Positions 22,212-33,467 of a DNA stretch of 64,000 bases are shown piece after piece. The position numbers and the translations under genes were made by a program. Origin of the DNA: Dugong dugon (lineage: Eukaryota > Chordata > Mammalia > Sirenia > Dugongidae); the NCBI GenBank assembly GCA_030035585.1, contig CM057482.1, positions 57,664,828 to 57,728,827 of the forward strand. The letters are read 5' to 3'. Each line of letters starts with the position of its first letter. Within the stretch, counting starts at the first letter, position 1. A model generated the notes under the pieces. The model was given only the letters and a program-made list of their open reading frames with translations. It was not told where the DNA came from and did no database searches.

Positions 22212-22533
22212 GGCACTGTGGCAGAGGAACTCTGGGTCCAAAGGATGCGCTCTGCTCCTGGTGCTGCTTTTTTGGTGATTTGAGGTCCCCATGTCTCTCT
22301 GCTTGCTTCTCTCTTTTATATCTCAAAAGAGATGGGCTTAAGACACACTCTAATCTTGTAGATTGAGTTCTGCTTCATTAATTCCATCTCATTAAGATTA
22401 TAGAGATAGGATTTACAACACATAGGAAAATCACATCAGATGACAAAATGTTGGACAGTCACACAATACTTGGAATCATGGCCCAGCCAAGTTGATACAC
22501 GTATATTTGGGGGACACAATTCCATCCATGACA
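22212..22533 (-). mobile_element. MaLR-like LTR, minus strand, truncated
   Basis: The complement of an LTR 5' end closes the element at 22533 ('ccatccatgaca'). Internal blocks 'ggtccaaaggatgcgctctg' and 'cttgcttctctcttttatat' match the other LTR copies. The left end is truncated. Confidence 0.82.
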
Positions 22534-24240
22534 GTGCTTCAACTTACTCCTTTTGGTTTTTGTAAAATGATAAGAGTCCTGATAATTAAGAAAATACTTT
22601 TAGTGGGTCATTTTAAGTTCTATAATATTATCTGTATAAAAGTTCAGCTTTACAAATAATGAAATGAAACATATCACTTAAGGAATATGTGTTCCATATT
22701 TTGTAAGTTCTTATTGATGGTGAATATTCAGTATGAATAAATATCCCGCACAGCAATAAATAGTTTCCATGGCTAAAATTTTTAGCCTTCTAGCCAACAG
22801 GTATTCAAGAAATAGAATTACAGTTAAAGATCAGCCTAGTAGGGAAGTTATTGCTAGACATACATCAAAATCTCATGTACATGTATATATTCATGTACAG
22901 CTTTAGACTGACCACTGGCCTAGTCTATGGTATGGAAAGTTAACGCCATAAAAAGACTCATGTATTATATATAATGATCCTGAAGACTGAAATTTAGATT
23001 AAGTAGAGGTAATGAGTTTAGTAAAGTTTATTCTTTTCATTTATTTCATGTTCTTTATAGATAATTTAGACAAGCCCAACAATTATATGGAAGAATGTTT
23101 TGCCCAGGACACCACCTGAGATGGTGTTAACATTTTGGCTCCAGTCCTGGAAGCCAGACAGAAACTAGCTCATACCCAATCAGGACAAATATACCTCAGT
23201 GCAATTTTCTATTCTATTTTCCGTTCTTTGTGAAGAAAAGTCATTATTAAGGCATACACACTGACAAACAATAAAAAAGTTTGTTTTTCTGCTAGTTTTC
23301 TTGTTATGGTGAATGTTGCGCACCTGGAAATGACTGCTTTAAAGCAGAGGAAAACCTCTCTTTAAGCACCAGTGGCTGTGTTGCTGAGGTGACCCCCTAA
23401 GCGTGCCGTTCAAGGCCTCGGGTCTACCTGCATTGCTTGGTAGAGGCCGCTGTCATGCTCACCCTGTAAGAAGAAAGCTCAGGGATGCTCAAGCATTCCT
23501 CTGGGCCCATTTATTAACGAATACATATCAGAAAGATTTTAATTTTTAATATTCGTCTTAGCCTCTGTGCAAGAGATGAATCTGTCTGTGCTGAAGGAGT
23601 CATGTGAAACGGCCAGAGGATGTTCACCAGCCAATATCTCTGTGACTTGCCGCAGAAACCACTAATCTCTTCTCCACTGGTAAAGCACATCACCTCATCA
23701 TGTCAGCACATTTGCATAGACCCACAGATTTCGGTCTTCATGAGAAGCACAGAAGTCAGACTCAACTATTTCCAATGAGTGTATTCTGTCTTCAGTTACA
23801 AATGAGGTCTTGGCGATGAGGGGCGGAAACTGCACGATAGAATCCCCTTATGACAGCCCCTGGGAGGTTTGCTCCTTGACCTTCAGAAGTTATCAAGGTA
23901 GATCCAAGGCTGGCTGGCTGCCTGTTGGCAGACCTCCTGGCATTGAATTCCTGTGAGAATGCCTGTTGTTTAACTTGGCCATGAAATCATCATTTACTTG
24001 TGGCATTTGATGAGAAACAAGACTAGAGCTCCGTCATGCCGTATTCTTGGTGGTAGCATTCTTCCTATTGAGTGTCCTTAGTTTCATTTTTTTCATGTTA
24101 GAAGCAATACGTACAGTTGTGCTGAGGGTCCTTGGAGATTTCTACTCAAGATTGGCTTTTTTTGGCCACTCAACCAAATGTTAGTAGTGCTTGGGTGGGA
24201 CAAGTTTAAGGCACTTCTGGAACCACGGCTGCAACTTCTA
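22534..24240 (+). other. GABRG3 intron 1, unique second half
   Basis: This is unique intronic DNA up to the exon 2 acceptor. Nothing coding is evident. Confidence 0.55.
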
Positions 24241-24267
24241 AGCCACATTTTTGTGCCATAATTACAG

Positions 24268-24416
24268 GTCCAGAAAGGTGGAAGAGGATGAATATGAAGA
24301 TTCATCATCAAATCAAAAGTGGGTCTTGGCTCCAAAATCCCAGGACACAGATGTGACACTTATTCTCAACAAGTTGCTAAGAGAATATGATAAAAAGTTG
24401 AGGCCGGATATTGGAA
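24268..24416 (+). CDS. GABRG3: GABRG3 exon 2
   Basis: The 149-bp exon follows an AG acceptor (24266-24267) and precedes a GTGAGT donor (24417-24422). Joined to exon 1 it completes an Arg codon, then reads [20 protein letters not shown], '[17 protein letters not shown]' and '[12 protein letters not shown]', plus one base. This is the start of the mature extracellular domain. The acidic stretch is characteristic of gamma-3, and 'WVLAPK' with '[10 protein letters not shown]' is conserved in gamma subunits. The exons total 202 coding bases, so exon 3 must start in the second codon position (expected Ile). No frameshift or stop is present. The family protein is about 467 residues, so 86% of it lies beyond this window. 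Neighbours on the known mammalian map are GABRA5 upstream (same strand) and GABRB3 beyond it (opposite strand). Confidence 0.96.
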
Positions 24417-24459
24417 GTGAGTATTTATGTTTGTTATTCCAACAAAACATATGCTATGA

Positions 24460-25265
24460 TGGTATATTTTTAAGTTTTTATTTTGAAATAATAGGAGGTT
24501 CTCAAGAAGTTGTAAAGATATTACAGAGAGGTCTCCTGTATTCTTCACAAAATTTACCCCAATGGTTACATTATACTTTGTAATTATAGTACAATATAAA
24601 AACGATCCATTGGTACAATGTGTGTGTACAGTTCTATGCCATTTTATCACGTGTAGATTTGTGTAAATACCACTGCAATAAAAATACAGAAATGTTCTAT
24701 CACCACAAAGATCTCCCATCTGCTGTCCCTTCATAGTCACACTCACCTCTCTCTCCAAACCCTAACCCCAAGAAACCGCTAATCTTTTTTCCACTTCTAT
24801 ATTTTTGTCATTTTGAGAATGTTATATAAATAGAATCATTTAGTATATGATTTTTTGAGGTTTGCTTTTTTTTATACTCAAAATTATTTTGAGATCCATG
24901 CAAGGTGTTACATGTACAGTAGTTTATTCCTTTGAGTTGCATAGTATTGCTTGATATATAGATGGGCCACAGTTTAACCGTTCACCCACTGAGGTGCCTT
25001 TTAGTTGTTTCCAGTATTTGGCAATTACAAATAAAATGGGTATAAATATATATGTACAGGTTTTTGTATGGACGTAAGATTTCATTTCTCTTAGATAAAT
25101 GCCCAAAAATATGATTTCTGTGTCATGTAATTGTACGCTTAGTTTTTTAAGAAACTGTTAAACTTTTTGCAAAGTAACTGTGTCTTTTTATATTCCCACT
25201 AGCAATGTTATGAGAAATCCAGTTTCTCTGCATCCTTACCAGCAGTTGGTATTGTCACTAATTAT
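24460..25265 (-). mobile_element. Old L1, 3' end (first segment, antisense to GABRG3)
   Basis: Read on the minus strand this is the 3' UTR and ORF2 C-terminus of an old L1. 'tccatgcaaggtgttacatg' and 'accagcagttggtattgtca' are hallmark reversed ORF2-end sequences. It begins about 45 bp after the exon 2 donor. Confidence 0.85.
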
Positions 25266-25600
25266 TTTTATTTGAAAAAAAATTATCATGGTGAAATATA
25301 TGTAACAAAACATACCAATCATTTTTACATGTGCAATTCAATGACAGTTACATTCACTATGTTAGGCAAAAATCACCACTATCCATTTCCAAATATTTTC
25401 TTCACCCTTAAGGAAAACTCTGTACCCCTTAAGCAATATGTCTCCTTTTCCTCTCTCACCTGCTTCTAGTAACCATCAATGAACTTAGGTCTCTATGCAT
25501 TTGCCTATTCTGGATATGTCATATAAGTGAGATCATACAATATTTGTCCTTTTGTGTCTGATAGTTTGACTATTTTCTTTTTTTTTTTAATTTTGACTGT
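25266..25600 (-). mobile_element. Short L1 3'-end insertion
   Basis: 'aaaattatcatggtgaaata' and 'cattcactatgttaggcaaa' through 'gagatcatacaatatttgtc' form a second L1 3' UTR and ORF2 terminus that interrupts the host L1. A T-run marks its right edge (25580-25590). Confidence 0.75.
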
Positions 25601-26839
25601 TCTGGTAGATATTTAATGATATTGCATTGGGGTCTTTATTTGCATATCCCTAAGGTTAGTAATGTTGAACTCTTTTCATGGGCTTGTTTGCATTCCATAT
25701 ATCCTCTTCATGGAAATAGTTATTCATGTTTTTTGCCCTTTTAAAAATTGGGCTTTTTCTTTTTACTGCTGAGTATTTAGAGTTGTTTATATATTTTAGA
25801 TCTCATCCCTTGTCAGATATTTGGTATGCTAATATTTTATCTCAGTTTGACGTTTGTTTTGTAATCCTCTTAACAAGGGCCTTCACTGAACACAAGTTTT
25901 TAATTTTGATGAAGTTTATTTTCATGCTTTTGGAATAATGTCAAAGAACTCTTCATCAATCCCATTTCCCAAAGATTTTCTCCCACGTTTTCTTCTAAAA
26001 GTTTTATAATTTTATGTTTTCCATTTTAATTCATTATCTGTTTTGAGTTAATTTTATGTAAAGTGTGAAGTTTGGATCAAGTTTTTTTTTTTTTTTTTTT
26101 TTTTGCCTCTAGATATCCAGTTACTCCAGAGCAATTTGTTAAAAAGGCTAGCCTTTCTAAACTGAATTGCTTCTGCACATTTGTCAAAAATCAGTTGGTT
26201 GTACTTGTGTGGGGCTATTTCTGGGTTCTCTATTCTGTTCCATTGATCTGTGTGTCTGTCACTTCATCAGTCTTGATACCTGTAGCTATATAATAAATCT
26301 AGAATTTGGTAGAGTGATACACCCCTTTATTACTCTTTCTCAAAATTACTTTAACTATTATAGCTCATTTGCCATTCATATATATTTTAGAATTACCTTG
26401 TCTGCATCTAAAAAAGAAAACTTGCTTGAGTTTTGATAGGAGTTCTGTTAAACCCATATTTCAATTTGGGGAGAGTTGAGATCTGCACTAAGTTGATTCT
26501 TCCAAATTCATTAGCAAATTTCCCTTTAAATGAAGATTTATATCTTTTATTTTTTCATCAATGTTTTATAGTTTTTAGCATACAAATTATTAATATATTT
26601 CGTTAGATTTACATCTAAGTAATTTTTGAATGATTGTAAATGGTGTTTTTTTTTAGTTTTTTTTGCTTGTTTACTGCTAGTATATAGAAATATAATTGAT
26701 TTTTATATGTTCGTGTTGTATCCTTCAACTTGTTGAATTTCCTTTTTAGCTTTAGAAATATATTTTGGTAGATTCCTTAGGATATTTTGTCTACTCCATG
26801 TCATCTGCAAATAAGGAGAGTTTTATTTCTGTCCAACGT
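25601..26839 (-). mobile_element. Old L1, second segment (ORF2)
   Basis: This is a continuing ORF2 remnant on the minus strand. 'ccagttactccagagcaatttg' and 'ttgttaaaaaggctagcc' (about 26114-26150) and a 'catgtcatctgcaaataagg' FADD-region block (about 26796) are read in the normal L1 order. Many stops are present. Confidence 0.88.
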
Positions 26840-28613
26840 ATTATTGTTAGGCACTGTCGAGTTGGTTCCAACTCATAGTGATCCCATGTACAACAGAACG
26901 AAACGTTGCCTGATCCTGCACCATCCTCACAATCGTTATGCCTGAGCCCATTGTTGCAGCCACTGTGTCAGTCCATCTCCTTTTTTTTGCTGACCCTCTA
27001 CTTTACCATGCATGATGTCCTTTTCCAGGGACAGATCTCTCCTGACAACATGTCCAAAATATGTGAGATGTAGTCTCACTTCTGAGAAGCATTCTGGTTG
27101 TACTTCTTCCAAGACAGATTTGTTCATTCTTTTGGAAGTCCATGGTAGATTCAATATTCTTCTCCAACACCACAATTCAAAGGCATCAATTCTTCTTTGG
27201 TCTTCCTTATTTATCGTCCAGCTTTTGCATGCATATGAGGCGATTGAAAACACCATGGCATGGGTCAGGTGCACCTTAGTCTTCAAAGTGACATCTCAGC
27301 TTTTTAACACTTTAAAGAGGTCTTTTGCAACATATTTGCCCAATGCAGTGGGTCTTTTAATTTCTTGACTAGTGCTTCCATGGCTGTTGATTGTAGAACC
27401 AAGTAAGATGAAATCCTTGACAACTTCAATGTTTTCTCTGTTTATTATGATGCTGCTTATTGGTCCAGTTGTGAGGATTTTTGTTTTCTTTATGTTAAGG
27501 TGTAATCCATACTGAAGGCTGTGGTCTTTGATCTTCATCAGTAAGTACTTCAAGTCCTCTTCACGTTCAGCAAGCAAGGCTGTGTCATCTGCATAATGCA
27601 GTTTGTTAATAAGTCTTCCTCCAATCCTGATGCCCCATTCTTCTTCATATAGTACAGCTACTCAGATTATTTGCTCAGCATACAGATTGAATAGGTATGG
27701 TGAAAGGATGCAACCCTGATGCACACCTTTCCTGACTTTAAACCATGCAGTATCCCTTTGTTCTGTTCGAACGACTGCCTCTCGATCTATGTACAGATTC
27801 CTCATGAGCATAATTAAGTGTTCTGGAACTCTCATTCTTTGCAATATTGTCCATAACTTGTATGATCCACGCTATGCCTTTGCATAGTCAGTAAAACACA
27901 GGTAAACACCTTTCTGGTATTCTCTACTTTCAGCCAGGATCCACCTGACGTCAGCAATGATTTCCCTCATTCTCCGTCCTCTTCTGAATCTGGCTTGAAT
28001 TTCTGGCAGTTCCCTGTTGGTATACTGTTGCAGTTGCTTTTGAATGATCTTCAGCAAAATTTTACTTGCGTATGGTATTAATGGTATTTTTCAATAATTT
28101 TGTGTTCAGTTGGATCTCCTTTCTTCGGAATAGGCATAAATATGGATCTCTTCCAGTCGTTTGGTCAGGTAGGTGTCTTCCAAATTCCTTGCTTTAACCA
28201 GTGAGCACTTCCAGTGCTGCATCCAGTTGTTGAAACATATTAATTGGCATTCCGTCTATTCCTGGAGTCTTGTTTTTTGCCAGTGCCTTCAGTGCAGCTT
28301 GAACTTCTTCCTTCAGTACCATCGGTTCCTAATCATATGCTGCCTCCTGAAGTGGTTGAATGTCGACCAGTTCTTTTTGGTACAGTGACTCTGTATTCCT
28401 TCCATCTTCTTTTGATGCTTCCTACGTCGTTTAATATTTTCCCCATAGAATTCTTCAGTATTGCAACTCGAGGCTTGAATTTTTTCTTCAATTCTTTCAG
28501 CTTCAGAAATGCTGAGTGTGTTTTTCCCTTTTGGTTTTCTATCTCCAGGTCTTTGCATGTGTCATTATAATACTTTGTCTTCTCAAGCGGCCCTTTGAAA
28601 TCTTTTGTTCAGC
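26840..28613 (-). mobile_element. RTE-type LINE, minus strand
   Basis: The copy spans the 3' tail (26840) back to the region just after the endonuclease (28613). Minus-strand frames show 'VYLCFTDYAKA' (about 27872-27904), 'KVRKGVHQGCILSPYLFNLY' (about 27680-27745), 'FHLNIKKTK'-type sequence and a conserved 'INKEDQRRIDAFELWCWRRI' (about 27165-27225). Frameshifts separate them. It splits an L1, which resumes at 28614. Confidence 0.92.
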
Positions 28614-28896
28614 AATTTTACCTTCTTGCCTTATTGCACTGGCTAGACCTTCCAGCACTATGTTGAATAGAGTGGTAAGAGCAGATACCCTTGCGTTTTC
28701 CCAGATCTTGTGGGGACAACATTCAGTCTTTCACTAATAAGTCTAACTTTAGGTATTGTGTGTATATTCTTTATCAAGTTGAGAAAGTTCTCTATTTCTA
28801 GTTTTCCGAAAGTTTTTATTAATCATGAATAGATGCTGAATTTTTCCAGATACTTTTTCTGCATTGGTTGATATGATCATGCAATTTTTAAGTTGC
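28614..28896 (-). mobile_element. Old L1, third segment
   Basis: 'cttgccttattgcactggct' with 'ttccagcactatgttgaata' is the reversed motif B region of L1 ORF2. It continues from 26839. Confidence 0.87.
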
Positions 28897-29103
28897 CAGT
28901 TACCAGTTGCCGTTGGATTGATTCCAACTCATGGCTACCACAGTGTTTCAGAGTAGAACTGTGCTCCACTGGTTTTTCAATGGCTGTGAACTTTTGGAAA
29001 TAGATCCCTGGCATTTTTTTCTGAGGTTTCTGTAGGTGGATTCAGACCATTAACTTTTTGGTTAGTAGATGAATGCTTAACTGCACTACCTAAGGACTCC
29101 TGA
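28897..29103 (-). mobile_element. AfroSINE-type SINE, minus strand
   Basis: 'cagttgccgttggattgatt' and 'ggttagtagatgaatgctta' through 'ctacctaaggactcct' is the complement of a full SINE, including its tRNA-like head at the right end. Confidence 0.87.
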
Positions 29104-29183
29104 TATGGTGGATTACAGTGATTGATTTTAAATATTGAACCTGCCTTACGTCCCTGGAATAAACTCTACCTGATCATGGTGTG
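29104..29183 (-). mobile_element. Old L1, fourth segment
   Basis: 'gatatggtggattacagtga' and 'tctacctgatcatggtg' are L1 ORF2 reverse transcriptase sequence on the minus strand. It continues at 29510 with 'tgtataattctttt'. Confidence 0.85.
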
Positions 29184-29509
29184 GTGGCAGAGGTGATTCA
29201 GTAATAGAATTGTGGCCCTTTGTGCAGAGTTCGATTCCTGGCTAATGTTCCTCAAGCATAGCCACCAACCATCTATTAGTGGGGGCTTGCATGTTACTAT
29301 GATGTTGAACAGATTTCAGGGGAGTTTACAGATTAAGATGGATTAAGAGAAAAATACCTGGCAATCTACTTCCTAATATCAGCCAAAGAAAACCTTATGG
29401 ATCACAGCTGATCATGGGGGTGGCACAGGACTGAGCAGCTTTTTGTTCTGTCATGCATGACATCACTATGAGTTGGGGGCTAACTCCACGGCAGCTAACA
29501 CCAACAGTG
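29184..29509 (+). mobile_element. RTE-tailed SINE with tRNA-Gly-like head
   Basis: The head resembles tRNA-Gly: 'ggtgattcagtaatagaatt' corresponds to the tRNA-Gly A-box region and 'gagttcgattcctggct' to the B box and T arm. The body carries 'gggcttgcatgttactatga' and 'aacagatttcaggggag', as in the RTE 5' region. The tail 'ggcacaggactgagcagc' through 'ggcagctaacaccaacag' matches the RTE 3' end. A target duplication, ATGGTGT, is at 29177-29183 and 29510-29516. Confidence 0.8.
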
Positions 29510-30705
29510 ATGGTGTATAATTCTTTTTATACTGAATTTTATTTGCTAATATTTTGTTACGAATTTTTTTATTCTATTCCTGAGGGATACTGGCCTGTAA
29601 TTTTTTTTTTTTTGGTCTTTTTTTTGGTTTTGGTAGCAGGGTAATACTAGCTTCATAAAACAAATTGTGAAGTGTTTCCTCCTCTTTTTTTGTTTTTTCT
29701 AGACTATGTCATGCAGAGTTGGTATTAATTCTTCTTTAATAGTTTGATAGGATTCTCCAGTGATACCTTCTGAGCCTGGAGATTTCTTTTGTGGGAGTTT
29801 TTTCATTACAAATTAATTTCCTTAGTAGTTATAGAGATATTCACATTATCTTACATATTGGGTGAGTTGTGGTTGTTTGTGCTTTTTGAGTAATTGGAAC
29901 ATGTTTTCTCAGTTGTCAAATTTATGTGTGTAGAGTTATATGTAATATTCCCTATTATCTTTTTGATGTCTGCAAGGTCTTTAGTGACATCCTCTGTTTC
30001 ATCCTGATATTGGTAGTTTCTGTCTTCATTTTTTTCTTTGTCATTATTTGCTAAAAGTTTTTTTTTTTTTTAATTTCATTGATGTTTTCAAAGAACCAGC
30101 TATTTGTTTCATTGATTGTCTCTATTTTTTGGTTTGAATTTCATTGACTTTTGCTTTTATCTTTATTATTTTCTTCCTTCTAATTGCTTTGTGTTTATTT
30201 TTCTGTTCTTCTTGACGTAGAATTTAGATTATTGATAGCAGACTATGCTTTTCTACTGTAGACATTTAGTGCTTAAATTTCCCTCTTGGCACTACCTTAG
30301 CTGTAACCCACAAATTTGATATGCCATGTTTTCATTTGCATTCATTTCAATGTATTTTTTAATTTCCTTTAAGACATCTTCTTTGACCCATGGATTATGT
30401 AGAAATGCATTGTTTAGTTTCCAAGTGTTTGGAAAGTTTCCTGTTATCTTTCTGTTGTTGATTTCTAGTTTGATTTTGTGGTCAGAGAACATACTCTTAA
30501 TGGATTTTAATTTGTTTAAATTTGTTGATATTTGTTTTATGGCCCAATGTATGTTTATCTTGGGATATGTTCCATGGCCACTTGGGAAGAATGTATGCTC
30601 TGCTTTGTTGGATGGATTAGGTCCTGTTTGTTGATGGTCTTGTTGAGTTCCTATATAGCTTTGCTGATTTTCTGTCTAGTTGTTCTGTTGGTTGTTTTGA
30701 TAGAT
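29510..30705 (-). mobile_element. Old L1, fifth segment (reverse transcriptase entry and endonuclease)
   Basis: The minus strand reads as ORF2 up to the endonuclease. The 'FSDHKIKLEINNRKITGNFP' type peptide at 30433-30492 and 'NTWKLNNAFLHNPWVKEDVL' at 30373-30432 are clear. The element fades out near 30705. Confidence 0.88.
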
Positions 30706-30896
30706 CAGTAATTAATAGGTTAAAAATAGATTTTATCTAAGACAAGCATAATGTGTTTGGCCAGGACAACTGTGGTATTAGTCAGAGAACATAAGGGTTG
30801 CAGGAGACACGTTTTTATAAGATGCACCTGGGGCCTGTTTCCTCTTCTTCATGGGCTCAGTTTCATTTAGAGCCCAGCGGCCTTCCAAACCTCACA
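30706..30896. other. Short unique intronic stretch
   Basis: There is no recognisable feature between the L1 end and the LTR. Confidence 0.5.
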
Positions 30897-30901
30897 CTAC
30901 C

Positions 30902-31715
30902 TGTTTTAGTTGTTTAGTGCTGTTGTTGTTGTTAGGTGCTGTCGAGTTGGTTCCAACTCATAGCAACCCTACATACAACAGGATGAAACACTGCCCAGTC
31001 CTGCTCCATCCTCACAATCATTGTTATGCTTGAGCCCATTGTTGTAACCACTGTGTCATTCCATCTTGTTGAGGGTCTTCCTCTTTTTAATTGATGGTCT
31101 ACTTTACTAAGCATGATGTCCTTCTCCAGGGACTGGTTCCTCCTGATAACATGTCCAAAGTATGTGAGACATATTCTCACCATCCTTGCTTCTAAGGAGC
31201 ATTCTGGTGCTGCTCTAACAGAAATACCATAAGTGGATAGCTTTAACAAAGAGAAATTTGTTCTCTCACAGTCTAGGAGGCTAGAAGTCCAAATTCAGGG
31301 TGCCAGCTCCAGGGGAAGGCTTTATCTCTGAGTTGGCTTTGGAGGAAGGTCCTTGTCATCAACCTTTCTTTGGTCTAGGAGCATCTCAGCACAGGAACCC
31401 TGAGTACAAAAGACACACTCTGATCCTGGTGCTGGTTTCTTGATGGTATAAGGTCCCCTATCTCTTTACTTGCTTCTCTTTTATATATCAAAAGAAATTG
31501 ACTCAAGACACAATCTAATCGTATAGATTGAGTCCTGCCTCATTAACATAACTGCCTCTAATCCCACCTCATCAACATCATAGAGTTAGGATGTACAACA
31601 CATCAGAAAATCACATCATCAGATGACAAAAAAGGTGGACAATCACACAATACTGGGAATCACGGCCTAACCAAGTTGACATACATTTTTGGGGGACTCA
31701 GTTCAATCCATAACA
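30902..31715 (-). mobile_element. MaLR-like solo LTR, minus strand, interrupted by RTE
   Basis: The LTR starts with TGTTTTAG and ends with 'caatccataaca', the complements of the LTR termini. A 5-bp target duplication, CTACC, flanks it (30897-30901 and 31716-31720), as expected of ERVL/MaLR integration. A 284-bp RTE 3' end interrupts it at 30923-31206. No internal retroviral genes are present. Confidence 0.88.
30923..31206 (-). mobile_element. RTE 3'-end fragment inside the LTR
   Basis: 'ttgttgttgttaggtgctgt' through 'tgcttctaaggagcattctg' is the complement of the RTE 3' terminus. GTGCTG flanks it (30917-30922 and 31207-31212), and joining the flanks restores the LTR sequence seen at 9855-9870. 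Confidence 0.9.
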
Positions 31716-31832
31716 CTACCCTAACCCCCTCTTCCTCCTTTTTTTCCCAAAACCAAGTTGACGTTCATTTTTGGGGGACTCAGTTCAATCCATAACACTA
31801 CCCTAACCCCCTCTTCCTCCTTTTTTTCGCAA
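31669..31832 (+). repeat. 82-bp tandem duplication across the LTR edge
   Basis: The unit starting 'aaccaagttgac' at 31669 is repeated at 31751 with few differences. It includes the LTR terminus, the CTACC target duplication and about 30 bp of flanking 'ctcttcctccttttttt' DNA. Confidence 0.92.
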
Positions 31833-32957
31833 GACTGAGGCAAAGGACACCAGTTTATCTGTAGCAGAACCTACAATTATAATGGTTCTAGTAGATTTTC
31901 AAAATCATTCTGGTGTAGCAAGAGGAGAGTTTGCATGTATGTGTCCAGAATAGTACTGAAGATGTCACATCATCTTTCTGGGCCGCCGTTACCTCTTCTA
32001 TCCAATGAAGGAGAGGGACCAAATCACTCCTATGCTTCCTTCCAGCTTTAAAATTTTATTCAGTGAGAGCTATATCTATATTGCCATTTCACAAAGTAAA
32101 TTAAGTTAGCTGTCACTACAGTTTTCCCATCATAATTATATAAAAGTTCTATCCAGTGTGAAGAATGTGCAGCAATTTTATACTTATACTGAAAGGGAAG
32201 ATTTAAAAAATTTTACTGATTTCTTCATTAAGTATCAGTCATTGTGCTTGACCTCAGAACAATGATAAATAAGCTCTTTGCCCTTCTGGGTGCTCACAGC
32301 TGTGCTAGGCCCCAGCAGAACATTTCCCTGCCACCTCCCATTCACTTTCACACTCGTCCCCTGAGGTGGAAAACTGCACCTAGGTCAAAAGAGGGGCAGG
32401 GGTCGGGGGGCTTGGCTTTCAACTTGGACCTTTCTGACTTTCTCGCTAGATCCCTTAGCCACTGTACTATTTATTGAAAATGCAACACAAGCCTACTCAA
32501 AAAGAGGGCACCCTCCACCCACCCCCATACAGAAAACCACTTGGAAGGGGATATACTAATGATGTGTCATGTGCAACAGGAAAGCCAGAATCATCGATTC
32601 TAAAGATTTTTTTTTTTATTATCTACACAAAGAATTGTGAACTTTCCAAGTAAAGTGGCATGCACGCACGCTAAGAACAAATGTTTCTTTTAAGGAAGGC
32701 AACTCTTCTGAAGCCTCATGCCATTTGGGCCTCAGCAGTCTTTTCACAGGTAAGAAGAGCTCTGTAGAATCGGAACGAGAGATTAGAGAACAATAACTAA
32801 ATGTAAAGCCGTGATGCAGGATGCTACTCTTTGGTTTCAGACTTTGAAGTTCCACCACGTACAGTGCCATCAGCCTTGGGGAACAGAGTGGTGAGAGTTC
32901 CCATGACCACTGGAGCATTTGAGGATTCATCCTCCTGTTTTGTTTAAATTGTAAATA
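31833..32957. other. Unique intron 2 DNA
   Basis: No coding region with splice sites, RNA gene or named repeat is evident. A minus-strand open frame at 32619-32930 has no recognisable family or splice context. Confidence 0.5.
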
Positions 32958-32962
32958 ATGTC

Positions 32963-33462
32963 TGTCATGGTTTGAATTATGTCCCCCAAAAAATGTATCA
33001 GTTTGGCTGGGCCATGATTCCCAGAATTGTGTGGTTGGCCTTCATTTTGTGATTGTAATTTTATGTTAAAGAGGATTAGGGTGGGATTGTAACATCACCC
33101 TTACCCAGGTCACATCCCTGATCCCAAGTAAAGGGAGTTTCCCTGGGGTGTGGCCTCTGCCACCTTTTGTCTCTTCAGAGATAAAAGGAAAGAGAAGCAA
33201 GCAGAGAATTGGGGACCTCATACCATCAAGAAAGCAGTGCCGGGAGCAGACCTCATCCTTTGGACCAGGGTCTCTGCGCCGAGAAGCTCCTAGTCTGGGG
33301 GAACTCTGATGAGAAGGCCAAGAGAGAGAGAAAGCCTTCCCCTGGAGCTGACACCCTGAATTTGGACTTTTAGCCTACTTTACTGTAAGGAAATAAACTT
33401 CTCTTTGTTAAAAACATCCACTTGAGGTGTTTCTGTTATAGCAGCACTGGACAACTAAGACA
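32963..33462 (+). mobile_element. MaLR-like solo LTR with perfect target duplication
   Basis: The 500-bp LTR runs from TGTCATGG to CTAAGACA. It is flanked by ATGTC at 32958-32962 and 33463-33467. An AATAAA signal lies at 33391-33396, followed within about 70 bp by the LTR end. Only the solo LTR remains, so no viral genes are present. The terminal sequences resemble MLT/MaLR elements of placental mammals. Confidence 0.9.
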
Positions 33463-33467
33463 ATGTC

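Noticed and set aside
21801..22292. A 163-residue minus-strand frame
   Set aside because: It crosses the polypurine tract and an LTR remnant, and its Pro/Ser/Phe-rich composition comes from the complementary pyrimidine tract.
29184..29256. A tRNA-Gly gene
   Set aside because: The A and B boxes are worn, the arms do not pair convincingly, and the sequence continues directly into a SINE body and tail flanked by a target duplication.
32619..32930. A 103-residue minus-strand open frame
   Set aside because: No known family, splice context or promoter supports it, and such lengths occur by chance.
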